A stretch of 64,000 nucleotides of DNA from Streptomyces sp. NBC_00341. GTDB taxonomy: Bacteria; Actinomycetota; Actinomycetes; Streptomycetales; Streptomycetaceae. The position numbers and the translations under genes are program-made. The notes under the pieces were generated by a model, which worked only from the letters and a program-made list of their open reading frames with translations, had not been told where the DNA came from and searched no databases. Position 1 is the first letter of the stretch. Each line of letters begins with the position of its first letter. Where the stretch lies: the NCBI RefSeq assembly GCF_041435055.1, contig NZ_CP108002.1:5704001-5768000 (forward strand), read 5' to 3'. Positions 40,703-49,512 of the stretch are shown in pieces.

Positions 40703-42348
40703 GCGGTGAACCTGCCCCGTGTGTGCCCGTTGACCGCGCTCAAGTGATGAGTGCGCGGGGCGGAGATCACGACGACGGCCATGTCGTCGTGCCGCCGTCC
40801 GCCGAGCCATTGCGCGGCCAGCATCTCCACGTGCTCCGCGATTCCTTCGGCAGGCATGCCCGCGCACCCGGCGAGCGCGCGCTTGAGACGCTCTTCACCG
40901 AACATGTCATCGCCCATCGGGCCGCCCTTGGCCTCGGTGATGCCGTCGGTGTAAAGGACGCAGGATTCTCCGGGGGCCAGGGACACCGCTGCGGTTCGGG
41001 CGAAGACGTCGGGCATGGCTCCGATGAGGGCGCCGGCGGTGTCCGCCTCCTCGACCCCGCCGTTCGCACGGATGATCAGAGGGGCCGGATGGCCGCCGCT
41101 GGTCAGCTTGAGGTCGACCTCGTTGCCCCGGCGCGTGGCGGAGGCCAGCACCAAGGTCACGAACTGGGTGTGGTGCGAGCTGAGCAGGGCGGTGTTCAGC
41201 AGGCCGAGCATGCGCTCGTGGTCGTCCGCCAGGGGCAGCAGTGCGTGGAGCGTGTTGCGGATCTTGCCCGTCAGGACGGCGGCCTCCAGGCCCTTGCCGC
41301 ACACATCCCCCAGTGTGACGAGGGAGGCATTGCCCTCGACGGCGGCGGGGTGCACGTCGTAGAAGTCACCGCCGATGCGCTCGTGGTCCTCGGAAGGACG
41401 GTACCGCCCGGCGAAGTCGACTCCGGAGATCTGGTGCAGGGCCGGGGGCAGCAGCTCACGCATCAGCACGTCGGTGATCGCGGTCTGCTCCGCGTACAGG
41501 CGGGCCGCCGACATCGCGGCCCCGGCGCGTGCGGCGAACAGCCGGGCAAAGACCTCCTCCTCGTCACTGAACGCGGCGCTCTCCGCCTTGCGCAGCAGGA
41601 CCAGAGCTCCGGCCGGAACACCGTGTCCGGGCAGCGGAGTGATCACGATCGAGCCGACCGGCCCGAATCCCTCGGGCACCATCCAGCGTGGCGCCACCGC
41701 CGGATCGATCCACCGCGAGGGCACCGGCGGGAACCCGCGCAACGCCTCACCGAGCCCCGGCACATCATCCGGATCCACCGTCTCCTGCGACAACGTCGGG
41801 GCACCACCGCGCAGACAGGTCACCACCGGCAGCCGATGCCCACGGGCAGGTGCGATGGCCAGCGCCGCATCGGCCAGGCTCTCGGCCGCCATCTGCGCGG
41901 TCACATCCATGCAACGCCCCAGATTGAGGGAGGAGAGCAGGGCACTGGACGACTTCGCGAGGAACGCGGTCCGCTCCCGCTCCATGTGCAGGGCTTCCCG
42001 CACAAGCTGGTGATCGGTGTCATCGATCAGCCACCACGCCACCGAGCCGTCCTCGCGCACAGTCGGGTGCGCCTGGAAACGGCACCCGGCGATCGAACCG
42101 GACAGCGGACCGTCCGGGACGGCGCGAGGACCTGGGTGTCCCAACTCGTGATGAGCGGTGGCGAGCCAGGCCGGCACCGCGTCCGTCAGAGGTGTCCCGC
42201 GGGCCGCCGCGGGCAGGAGGAACCCGGCGGCCTCGTTACGCCACTCGACAACGCTCTGTGCGTCAGCGACCAGCACCGGACACGGTGCTCGCCCCCAGAG
42301 AGGATCCGGGTCCGTAACCGCGACGGTTTGCGCTTGGGTGGAGACCAA
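40699..42348 (-). CDS. GAF-SpoIIE (PP2C) phosphatase
   Basis: 549 residues. A PAS-like start (PCPVLVADAQSVVEWRNEAA), then a GAF-like sensor region with an MERERTAFLAKSSSALLSSL helix, then PP2C/SpoIIE: IGGDFYDVHP, TLGDVCGKGLEAAVL, LYTDGITEAKGG and RRHDDMAVVV provide the metal-binding Asp residues. Its stop overlaps the start of the cobalamin-binding protein gene (ATGA). It is the first gene of the leftward locus and probably dephosphorylates the STAS protein encoded two genes downstream. Confidence 0.92.
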   Translation of the reverse strand: MVSTQAQTVAVTDPDPLWGRAPCPVLVADAQSVVEWRNEAAGFLLPAAARGTPLTDAVPAWLATAHHELGHPGPRAVPDGPLSGSIAGCRFQAHPTVREDGSVAWWLIDDTDHQLVREALHMERERTAFLAKSSSALLSSLNLGRCMDVTAQMAAESLADAALAIAPARGHRLPVVTCLRGGAPTLSQETVDPDDVPGLGEALRGFPPVPSRWIDPAVAPRWMVPEGFGPVGSIVITPLPGHGVPAGALVLLRKAESAAFSDEEEVFARLFAARAGAAMSAARLYAEQTAITDVLMRELLPPALHQISGVDFAGRYRPSEDHERIGGDFYDVHPAAVEGNASLVTLGDVCGKGLEAAVLTGKIRNTLHALLPLADDHERMLGLLNTALLSSHHTQFVTLVLASATRRGNEVDLKLTSGGHPAPLIIRANGGVEEADTAGALIGAMPDVFARTAAVSLAPGESCVLYTDGITEAKGGPMGDDMFGEERLKRALAGCAGMPAEGIAEHVEMLAAQWLGGRRHDDMAVVVISAPRTHHLSAVNGHTRGRFTA

Positions 42349-42396
42349 ATATCGAGGACCCGCTGAGCGAATCCCTCACCTCATCAAGTAGACGGA

Positions 42397-42418
42397 ATGG
42401 TTGCCTACAGGCAACCAT
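42397..42418. promoter_or_regulatory. Perfect 22-bp palindrome, operator candidate
   Basis: ATGGTTGCC-TACA-GGCAACCAT, 9-bp perfect arms, 49 bp upstream of the leftward phosphatase start, in the 326-bp region between the divergent halves of the locus. The size and symmetry suit a MarR dimer, and a MarR gene lies in the leftward operon. No convincing sigma promoter was identified in the rest of 42349-42674. Confidence 0.55.
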
Positions 42419-42674
42419 CTCCTGCGGAACAGCCCCCTGGCAACCAGCCGCATCCCGGACGCGGATGCACACAACCAGCCTTATCCCGCACCGACATGCA
42501 CACCGGCGCCGGATGTGAGGATGACCACCGGACTGCTGACGACGACCGCACCGGGGTGTTTCGCGGTGCGCGTGCCGGGCTCGGCCGAGTTGGCTCGCCG
42601 GCAACGGCAAGTCGGCTTCACTCTTTTCGCGAGCAGGTTGCAGATCATTTGTTCGACTCTGTAAAGATTGCCGT

Positions 42675-43055
42675 GTGGCAACTGAGAGAGAGCCCTCGTC
42701 GCGTGGGCCAGAAGAAGTGACTGCGGTCCTGGAGACCGTCGGCGACGGTGTCGTACTGGTCCGGGTCCGCGGCAGCCTGGACGGCTGGGCGGGCTCCGCC
42801 GAGTTGGTCGAAGCGCTGACGGGAGTGGCCGACGGCGGAGGGCGGCGGACCGTGGTGGATCTGTCCGGCGTGGACTTCGCCGACTCAGCGGGTCTGCACG
42901 CCCTGTTGCACGGCCAGCGCAAGCACGACCAGGCAGGGGTGGCCCTGGTGGTGGCCGGTCCGCTGAGCACGAAGGTGCGCCGCCTGTTCGAGGTCACCGG
43001 AACTCTCGATGTGTTCCGGTTCGCGGACGACGTCGATGCGGCGATCACCGGATGA
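42675..43055 (+). CDS. STAS-domain anti-anti-sigma factor 3
   Basis: 126 residues; a start at GTG 42717 (112 residues) is also possible, since neither has a strong ribosome site. STAS core VVLVRVRGSLDGWAGSAELV and acceptor Ser in VDFADSAGLHALLHG. It begins the rightward arm of the locus and is followed at 52 bp by an RsbW-type kinase gene, the usual partner. Confidence 0.88.
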   Translation: MATEREPSSRGPEEVTAVLETVGDGVVLVRVRGSLDGWAGSAELVEALTGVADGGGRRTVVDLSGVDFADSAGLHALLHGQRKHDQAGVALVVAGPLSTKVRRLFEVTGTLDVFRFADDVDAAITG

Positions 43056-43107
43056 GAGACGTACGTCCGTCCGAGCCGCGTGTACGCGGGGTCCGGCGGG
43101 GCAAGCG

Positions 43108-43575
43108 ATGAAGACGATGCACGGGGAACGACAGGTGACAGAGTGCGGTACGAGTCCGGCCGATGGGCCGGACGAGTCCGTGGACACACCTGTCCCGAAG
43201 AATGCGGCCGCGGCGCGCGACGCCGTCATGCAGCTCCTGACGTCACAGTTCTGCGGGCTGGTCAATGAGGGGCTGGCAGCCGACGTGGTCGTGGCCGACG
43301 CGCTGCTTGTCACGTCGGAACTGGTGACCAACGCCTTCCTGCACGGCGGCGGACTCACCGGGTTCGCGGCCGAATTCACCGACGAGGGGCTCCGCCTCTC
43401 GGTCGAGGACGCCAGCCGGGAACTGCCGGTCGCCGGCGACACCGATGCCGGGAATTCCGGTGTCGGCCGTATCGGGGGCTACGGCTGGGCCTTGGTGCGT
43501 CGGCTCGCGAAGCAGGTCTCCGTCTCCGTCCATCCCGGGGGCAAGCGCATCGTCGCCCTGATCTCCCTCACGTGA
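43108..43575 (+). CDS. RsbW-type anti-sigma kinase (HATPase_c)
   Basis: 155 residues; GTG 43135 is an alternative start with GGGG upstream. ATPase motifs: DALLVTSELVTNAFLHGGG (N box) and IGGYGWALVRRLAKQVSV (G2). The D-x-G box is altered (VEDASRELPV). Such kinases bind a sigma factor and phosphorylate STAS partners. No sigma-factor gene is in the locus, so its target must be elsewhere. It forms the rightward arm with STAS 3. Confidence 0.85.
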   Translation: MKTMHGERQVTECGTSPADGPDESVDTPVPKNAAAARDAVMQLLTSQFCGLVNEGLAADVVVADALLVTSELVTNAFLHGGGLTGFAAEFTDEGLRLSVEDASRELPVAGDTDAGNSGVGRIGGYGWALVRRLAKQVSVSVHPGGKRIVALISLT

Positions 43576-43694
43576 TCAGCCCCCGCCCCGGCCGGTGGGC
43601 AGGCGCCCCCTCCATGCCGGCATATCGGTAACTCCGCCCCCGCGCACGCACGGCAGCCAACCGCGAGCACTACCGGCGCTACCGGCACATGCCC

Positions 43695-44198
43695 CTATGA
43701 CCCCGTGGTGCCGTCGACGATCTCCCGGATGATGTCGAGGTGGCCGTTGTGCCGGGCGGTCTCCTCGATGAGGTGCAGCAGGATCCAGCGCAGATCGGGG
43801 TGGTGGCCGTCGGACCGCGGACGCTTGGCCCGGGTGTCCAGGTCATGGGCGGCGACGAGCTCGCGGTAGCGGGCGGACTGCTCCTCGTACTCCGCCAGTA
43901 CGACGGCGAGCGGCATGTCCACGGCGATGCGCATCTCGCGGTCGGGGTCCTCGTCGGTCCACGGACCCTCGTCCTCCCCGCCGAGGAAATCGATCTCGAA
44001 CCAGGCGTACTCGACCCAGCGGAGGTGGTTGACCAGACCCGCGATGGTCATCAGCGGCGAACCCGGCAGCGGGGCCCTGCACGCGTCCTCCTGCGTGAGG
44101 CCCTCGCACTTGGCCAGTGCGGTCGCCCGCGCGTATTCGAGGAAAGTGGTCAGCTGGGTGCGCTCGTCCCAGGCGGAAGGTGCATCGGTGCGTGTCAT
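43695..44198 (-). CDS. DinB-like (DUF664) protein
   Basis: 167 residues. Four-helix DinB/YfiT-like fold: FLEYARATALAKCEGLTQED, LVNHLRWVEYAWFEIDFLGG, HLIEETARHNGHLDIIREIV. The three His positions expected to bind metal are present (NHLRW, RHNGH). These are probably metal-dependent thiol transferases. Start at ATG 44198; the longer frame has no support. Confidence 0.88.
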   Translation of the reverse strand: MTRTDAPSAWDERTQLTTFLEYARATALAKCEGLTQEDACRAPLPGSPLMTIAGLVNHLRWVEYAWFEIDFLGGEDEGPWTDEDPDREMRIAVDMPLAVVLAEYEEQSARYRELVAAHDLDTRAKRPRSDGHHPDLRWILLHLIEETARHNGHLDIIREIVDGTTGS

Positions 44199-44556
44199 CG
44201 CGGTACACCCTGGCGGGTCACCGGCTGCCTGTCCACCGCTTAAGGACCGGCCGGTGTCCGTCGAGTACGGGCCGGGCCGGATCGGGTCGCGGGTGCGGTG
44301 GCACCCCCGGACCGACGCGCGACTGCGACTTCGGGTCCACGCATGGGCCCCAGGGCCCACGCACCCGGCAGCGCGGCTGACTAGGCTCAGGACCGACCAA
44401 CCGCGAGCCGTCCCGAACCGCCGCCGCCAGGTGGCCGGCCGGGCGCGCTCCGGTGCGCAGGGATCTTCACGCTCTACCTGACCTGTAGGGCGGTCGCCCC
44501 TCAACCGGCTTGTCCGGACGGGCGGGTGGCCACACTTAAAAATGGGGTGCGCTGTC

Positions 44557-45150
44557 ATGAGTGACGGATTCTTCTACTCGTATCACGTGGGCTGGAGCCG
44601 CCCCGATGCGGAATCGCTGCTCGCGGATCTGGAGGCGGCCGGCGTCTGTCCCGCGCACCCGGCCACGCGGCGCATCACGCTCCTCAGCCCGGGGGCCGCA
44701 CCGCCGGGCACCCAGTCGTGGGTGACCAGGGACCAACTGGTGCTCCTGGCCGGCCTGCAACGGCTCGACCAGGTCGACTTCCTGCTCTGGGTGAGCAGCG
44801 GAGCCGAGATCCCGGCCCGGGTCCGGCGGACGGACGACGGGACGGTCGCGCTGCAGTTCGCCCTCGGCGCGCTGAGCCGCGACGAGCGGGAAGCGGTCGT
44901 CCGTGCGATACGGGAGGCGATAGGCAGGGCCTCCGTACTGTGCATCGGCTTCGTGGTCGACCGCGAGGGCGCGTCGGCGGCGACGGACTGGAGGGGGTTC
45001 ATCGTGAAGGGGTCGGTGTACTTCGACTGCTGGCCGGACACCCTGGCCGTGCGGTCCGAGGTCGCCTCCATGCAGCCGCAGCTGTTCGGGGTGGGGTCCT
45101 TCGAGCAGTCGCCCTGGGTCGTCTACGGCAGCGAGGTCCCGAGCCGGTGA
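44557..45150 (+). CDS. Hypothetical protein
   Basis: 197 residues from ATG 44557, with GGGGTG upstream; an in-frame ATG at 44542 is possible. No signal peptide or membrane helix. Notable segments: FFYSYHVGWSRPDAESLLAD, LLWVSSGAEIPARVRRTDDG, and TDWRGFIVKGSVYFDCWPDT. I recognise no family. The preceding 44199-44541 shows no gene or clear signal. Confidence 0.65.
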   Translation: MSDGFFYSYHVGWSRPDAESLLADLEAAGVCPAHPATRRITLLSPGAAPPGTQSWVTRDQLVLLAGLQRLDQVDFLLWVSSGAEIPARVRRTDDGTVALQFALGALSRDEREAVVRAIREAIGRASVLCIGFVVDREGASAATDWRGFIVKGSVYFDCWPDTLAVRSEVASMQPQLFGVGSFEQSPWVVYGSEVPSR

Positions 45151-45208
45151 ACGCCGGCCCGGACGGGCGGCCACGGCCGAGGAACCCGCGACGGCGATAA
45201 TCGGCCGT

Positions 45209-46417
45209 ATGTCCGCAGAACCCTCCCCGCAGGCCACCCACCCCCGGCCGCGCCCGCAGCCCCCGCAGGAGCACCGGCCGCTCCGTGCGCGGGCCGCCGC
45301 CGCGCTCGCCGCCGCGGCGCCCGCGCTCGGCGCCTACGCGGCCGTGCGGATCATCGGGCTCGTCGTCTTCCAGGTGGCCGCGTCCGCAGCGGGGAAGGAC
45401 GCCTTCCACCTGCTCGCCGAACGCTGGGACTCGATCTGGTACCAGCGGGTCGCCGAGCACGGCTACGGCTACACCGTCACGCTCCCCGACGGCGGCATCC
45501 ACTCCGACCTGGCCTTCTTCCCACTGCTGCCCGCACTGGAGCGCGGCATCGCGGAGGTGACCCCGCTCGGTCTCGCGGGCGCAGGACTGCTGGTGGCGTG
45601 GCTGGCCGGCATCCTCGCGGCCTGGGGGATCTTCGCCGTCGGAGCGCGGCTGTACGGACGCCGGGCCGGGGTGGCGCTGGCCGCGCTGTGGGGGGTGTAC
45701 CCGACGGCGTTCGTGCAGTCGATGGCGTACACCGAGACCCTGTTCACCGCGCTCGCCGCCTGGTCGCTGTACGCCGTGCTGACCCGGCGGTGGATCGTGG
45801 CCGGTGCGCTGTGCGGACTGGCCGGGCTGACCCGCCCCTCCGCCGCCGCGCTCATCGCCGCCCTCGCGATCACCGCCGCCGTCACGCTCGTACGCGAGTA
45901 CCGGGCCGGCGCCACCGACGGCATCGTCCGCCGCAACGGCCGGATGCTGGCCGGGGTGGCCCTCGCACCGCTGGGCTGGCTCGGGTACGTGGTGTTCGTC
46001 GCCGTGCGCGAAGGCAGCCCGCTCGCCTACTTCGACGTCCAGGCCCAGTGGGGCAACAGCATCGACGGCGGCGCCGCCCTCGCGGCCTTCATCCTCGGCC
46101 TCCCGCTGCCGGGGGCGCTCGGGCTGTGCGCGGCGCTGGCCGGGCTCGGATGGCTGGTGTACCTGTGCGTGCGGCAGCGCCAGCCGCTCCCCGTGCTCGT
46201 CTACGGCATCGCCGTCGTCGTCATCTCGCTGATCGGCTCCGGCTACTTCGGCTCCCGGCCCCGGCTGATGATGCCGGCGTTCCCGCTCCTCCTGCCGCCC
46301 GCCGTCGCCCTGCTGCGGCTGCGCTCCACGGCCCGAACGGCGACGGTCCTCGCGGTGCTCGCCGCCGCCTCCGCCGGGTACGGGGCGTGGACGCTGCTGG
46401 GCTCCGGCCCGCCGTGA
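45209..46417 (+). CDS. PIG-V-like polyprenyl-phosphate mannosyltransferase family membrane protein
   Basis: 402 residues, about ten membrane segments. The conserved catalytic-loop pattern AERWDSIWYQRVAEHGYGY after the first helix matches PIG-V-type (GT-C) mannosyltransferases; also VYPTAFVQSMAYTETLFTAL and GLTRPSAAALI. It would transfer mannose from a lipid donor on the outer face of the membrane. The Pro-rich N-terminus is probably cytoplasmic. It is a single gene with no operon partner. Confidence 0.82.
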   Translation: MSAEPSPQATHPRPRPQPPQEHRPLRARAAAALAAAAPALGAYAAVRIIGLVVFQVAASAAGKDAFHLLAERWDSIWYQRVAEHGYGYTVTLPDGGIHSDLAFFPLLPALERGIAEVTPLGLAGAGLLVAWLAGILAAWGIFAVGARLYGRRAGVALAALWGVYPTAFVQSMAYTETLFTALAAWSLYAVLTRRWIVAGALCGLAGLTRPSAAALIAALAITAAVTLVREYRAGATDGIVRRNGRMLAGVALAPLGWLGYVVFVAVREGSPLAYFDVQAQWGNSIDGGAALAAFILGLPLPGALGLCAALAGLGWLVYLCVRQRQPLPVLVYGIAVVVISLIGSGYFGSRPRLMMPAFPLLLPPAVALLRLRSTARTATVLAVLAAASAGYGAWTLLGSGPP

Positions 46418-46486
46418 GCCGGGCCTGCCGGTCACGCGCCATCGGGTCGCGGCGGGTCAGCCGCCGGGTCCCGCGCACGGCAGGTC

Positions 46487-46885
46487 CTAAGGCCGTACCC
46501 CCGTGGGGCCGTCGCCCTGCGCGATTCCCACCCGCACGCCCGGCCGCAGCCCCCACCTCGCCATCGCGCCGGCCTCGGCCTCGATCACGTGCCGGGCGCG
46601 GAGCCGGGGGAGGCCCAGCCGTCCCGGCTTCATCGTGTGGACCGCCACCACGTTCAACTTCCGGTCCAGATAGGCCACATCGATCGTGAACCGCATACGG
46701 AAGGAGTGCACGCTCCCGCACGGGGTGATCAGCAGCGCGCCCTCGACGCCGTCCTGCCCGAGCAGCCCACGGCTCCGGTGCCGGTAGGAGGCCGCGATCC
46801 GCAGCGGTATCTCCGTCTCCCGTTCCCCCTCCGGGTCCGCGAACGTCAGCGTTCCAGTGCCATTGCGCCATCGGGCCATGTCCAT
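46487..46885 (-). CDS. DUF192 family protein
   Basis: 132 residues. DUF192 pattern: IPLRIAASYRHRSRGLLGQD, CGSVHSFRMRFTIDVAYLDR, VVAVHTMKPGRLGLPRLRAR. There is no signal peptide, unlike many family members. It is divergent from a prepilin-peptidase gene with 58 bp between starts. ATG 46885 or 46879. The function of the family is unknown. Confidence 0.88.
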   Translation of the reverse strand: MDMARWRNGTGTLTFADPEGERETEIPLRIAASYRHRSRGLLGQDGVEGALLITPCGSVHSFRMRFTIDVAYLDRKLNVVAVHTMKPGRLGLPRLRARHVIEAEAGAMARWGLRPGVRVGIAQGDGPTGVRP

Positions 46886-46943
46886 GACGGTAACGCCAAC
46901 TGCCGTCCCCCGGGCCGTAACAGAGTGCCCTAGGGTCGGTGAG

Positions 46944-47789
46944 GTGTACGCCACGCTGATAGCGGTCGCCGCCCTCTGGGGCGCCGCGACCGGACTGCTG
47001 GTCCCGCGCGCCGCCTACCGGTTCTCCGTCGAACCCGAGGACGCGTGGCGCGACGCCTGCCCGGCCGGCCACGCCCTCACCGGGCCGGGCCGGGGCTGGC
47101 TCGGCTCCGCGCGCTGCACCGCCTGCGCGACGGCGGGGGCGACGGCCGCCGTACACACGGAAACCGGCCCCCACACCGATGAGGCCCCGGACATCGGTGA
47201 TGCCCCGGACGCCCCGCGCGCCGCGCCGTGGCGCCGGGGCGGGCCGCGCTACGCGCCCGCCCTCCTCGCGCCCGTCGTCTCCGCCCTCGGCTGCGCCATC
47301 GTCGCCGCGACCACCGGGGCCCGCCCCGAGCTCGCCGTATGGCTGCTGCTCACCCCCGTCGCCGTACTCCTCGCGGCCGTCGACCGCCGCGTCCACCGGC
47401 TGCCGGACGAGCTGACGCTGCCGGCCGCCGGGGCGGCCGCCGCCCTCCTGGGGGTCGCCGCGCTGCTGCCGGAGCACGGCGGCTCCTGGCTGTCCGCGCT
47501 GCTCGGCGGCGCCGGCCTCGGAGCCTTCTACCTCCTGCTCTTCCTCGTCAACCCGAACGGAATGGGCTTCGGCGACGTGAAGCTCGCGCTCTCGCTGGGC
47601 GTGGTCCTCGGCTGGTACGGCTGGGCCGTCGTGTTCGTCGGGGGCTTCGCCGGGTTCCTGTTCGGCGCGGTGTACGGCCTCGCGCTGATGATCCTGCGGC
47701 GCGCCGGGCGCAGGACGGGCATCCCGTTCGGGCCGTTCATGATCGCCGGGGCGCTGCTGGGCGTCCTCCTCGGCGGGCTGGCCGCCTGA
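46944..47789 (+). CDS. Type A24 prepilin peptidase
   Basis: 281 residues, about seven membrane helices. The two catalytic Asp residues are in LLAAVDRRVHRLPDELT and GMGFGDVKLALSLG. The cytoplasmic loop keeps CPAGH and CTAC, a trace of the zinc site seen in larger enzymes. It cleaves class III prepilins. No other peptidase occurs in the window, so it should process Flp and the two TadE proteins of the Tad locus 25 kb away. GTG start, in-frame upstream part overlaps the DUF192 gene. Confidence 0.9.
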   Translation: MYATLIAVAALWGAATGLLVPRAAYRFSVEPEDAWRDACPAGHALTGPGRGWLGSARCTACATAGATAAVHTETGPHTDEAPDIGDAPDAPRAAPWRRGGPRYAPALLAPVVSALGCAIVAATTGARPELAVWLLLTPVAVLLAAVDRRVHRLPDELTLPAAGAAAALLGVAALLPEHGGSWLSALLGGAGLGAFYLLLFLVNPNGMGFGDVKLALSLGVVLGWYGWAVVFVGGFAGFLFGAVYGLALMILRRAGRRTGIPFGPFMIAGALLGVLLGGLAA

Positions 47790-47861
47790 GCGGCTGCGCA
47801 CGCGACCGGGGCGGCCGATATCCGGTCGCGTGCGGCGGGGTCCGGCTGAGACCATTTCCGG

Positions 47862-48683
47862 ATGCCCGCAACACCCGAGGACAAGCAAACGGCGGAGGCG
47901 GCCGAGCGCGCCCGATTCGACGCTCTCGTCACCGAGGCGGACACCGTCCCGGTATCCGGCTGGGACTTCTCCTGGCTCGACGGCCGGGCCACCGAGCAGC
48001 GGCCCTCCTGGGGCTACGCCCACGCCATGGGGGAGCGGCTGGGCCGGGCGAGCGCCGCGCTGGACATCCAGACCGGCGGCGGTGAGGTCCTCGCCGCCGC
48101 GCCGAAGCTGCCGCCGCTGACCGTCGCCACCGAGTCCTGGCCGCCGAACATCGCCCGCGCCACCGCCCTGCTGCACCCGCTCGGCGCCGCCGTGGTGGCG
48201 GACGCGGACGAGCCGCCGCTGCCGTTCGGCGACGCGGCGTTCGACCTGGTCGTCAGCCGGCATCCGGTGACCACCTGGTGGGACGAGATCGCCCGGGTCC
48301 TGGCGCCCGGCGGCACGTACTTCTCCCAACAGGTCGGCCCCGCCAGCGTCTTCGAGCTCGTCGAGTACTTCCTCGGCCCGCAGCCGCCGGAGGTACGGGG
48401 CAGCCGCGACCCGGAGCAGGCACGCGCCGCCGCGGAGGCCGCCGGTCTCGAAGTCGTCGACCTGCGGTTCGAGCGGCTGCGCACCGAGTTCCTCGACATC
48501 GGCGGGGTCGTCTACTTCCTGCGCAAGGTGATCTGGATGGTGCCGGGCTTCACCGTCGAGACGTACCGGCCGCAACTCGCCGCGCTGCACCGGCGGATCG
48601 AGGACGAGGGACCGTTCGTCGCCCACACGACCCGCTTTCTGATCGAGGCCCGCAAACCCGGGCGGCCGGTCTCACCCGCGTAG
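47862..48683 (+). CDS. Class I SAM-dependent methyltransferase
   Basis: 273 residues. Motif I reads ALDIQTGGGEVLAA, then FDLVVSRHPVTTWWDEIARV and LAPGGTYFSQQVGP for the later strands. The C-terminal region has VYFLRKVIWMVPGFTVETYR. The substrate is unknown. ATG start about 70 bp after the prepilin-peptidase gene on the same strand. Similar proteins are found across Streptomyces. Confidence 0.88.
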   Translation: MPATPEDKQTAEAAERARFDALVTEADTVPVSGWDFSWLDGRATEQRPSWGYAHAMGERLGRASAALDIQTGGGEVLAAAPKLPPLTVATESWPPNIARATALLHPLGAAVVADADEPPLPFGDAAFDLVVSRHPVTTWWDEIARVLAPGGTYFSQQVGPASVFELVEYFLGPQPPEVRGSRDPEQARAAAEAAGLEVVDLRFERLRTEFLDIGGVVYFLRKVIWMVPGFTVETYRPQLAALHRRIEDEGPFVAHTTRFLIEARKPGRPVSPA

Positions 48684-48745
48684 CCCCTTCCCGCGCCCGA
48701 GGGATGGCACTCTGGTCGCTGAGCGCACGGGGAAGGAGCCAGGCG

Positions 48746-49204
48746 ATGAGGGTCGGCAGCGACGAGGAAGCCACGAGCGGCCCGCGGCAGGGGAACGCCG
48801 AATGGCTCAGAGGCGCCCGGATCGTCGGCGTCCTCGGTGTGTTCTACCGCCCAGAGGGCCGGATGGGGGAGCCGGAGGCCGTTGAATTCCTGCTGTCCGA
48901 CAGCCAGTCGGTGCTGCTGACCTGCGCCTCCGACGGCACCCTGCACGTCGGTTCCGGCACCTGGCCGCACCTTCCCGACTGGTGCGTACCGGCCGCCCAG
49001 TGGGAGTTCGCCACGATGGCGAACCTGCCGCAGCCGCCCGACGGCGGCTGGACGGTGCTGAGGACCGAGGAGCGCCGGGACGACCGGGGCGAGGTCCACG
49101 AGGCCGTCATCCGCTGCGAGGGCGGCCGTTTCGTGGTCATCGGCGGGGACACCGTGGGCATCAGGTTCACCCGGGGCCACCGGGGCGCGGCGTCCACGAC
49201 CTGA
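48746..49204 (+). CDS. Hypothetical protein
   Basis: 152 residues. AAGGAG lies 7 bp upstream of ATG 48746. Sequence features: GARIVGVLGVFYRPEGRM, EAVEFLLSDSQSVLLTCASD, TLHVGSGTWPHLPDWCVPA. It looks like a small beta-rich cytoplasmic protein. I recognise no family. It ends about 210 bp before a strong terminator. Confidence 0.7.
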   Translation: MRVGSDEEATSGPRQGNAEWLRGARIVGVLGVFYRPEGRMGEPEAVEFLLSDSQSVLLTCASDGTLHVGSGTWPHLPDWCVPAAQWEFATMANLPQPPDGGWTVLRTEERRDDRGEVHEAVIRCEGGRFVVIGGDTVGIRFTRGHRGAASTT

Positions 49205-49416
49205 CAGCGACCGGCGCCCGGAATGTGCACGTCCTGTGTACGTCTCGTGGGCGCCTCGGGCGTCAAGGCGACGCCGCCGGGCGTCCGCGCAGGTCCAGGG
49301 GGGCCGGAGGCCCGTATTCCGTGCTCACAACGGAGCCCCGCACATCCGGAGAGTAATTATTCGGCGTCGATGCACGCAGCATCACTTACGAAGGGTTATG
49401 GTGGAAACCCCCCCTC

Positions 49417-49458
49417 GGGCCGGTCCGTAACCCCCCCCACGGACCGGCCCGTTTTTTT
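49417..49458 (+). terminator. Strong intrinsic terminator, possibly ending a small RNA
   Basis: A perfect 12-bp stem GGGCCGGTCCGT / ACGGACCGGCCC (49417-49428 and 49439-49450) followed by seven T. This classical form is uncommon in Streptomyces. The T-run shows rightward direction. Upstream 49205-49416 has no gene but includes AT-rich GTAATTATTC near 49356, so a short transcript could start there. Otherwise it ends the upstream hypothetical gene. Confidence 0.75.
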
Positions 49459-49512
49459 GTGCCCCGGTTTCGTGACCCGGGTTTGTGCCCCGGCGCGAAC
49501 GGGGCCCGGCCG

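Noticed and set aside
42349..42674. Sigma-B-type promoter in the partner-switching locus
   Set aside because: No GTTT-N14-16-GGGTA-like pair was found.
46221..48626. 801-residue minus-strand open frame
   Set aside because: Antisense to the prepilin peptidase and methyltransferase genes, with low-complexity composition and no motifs.
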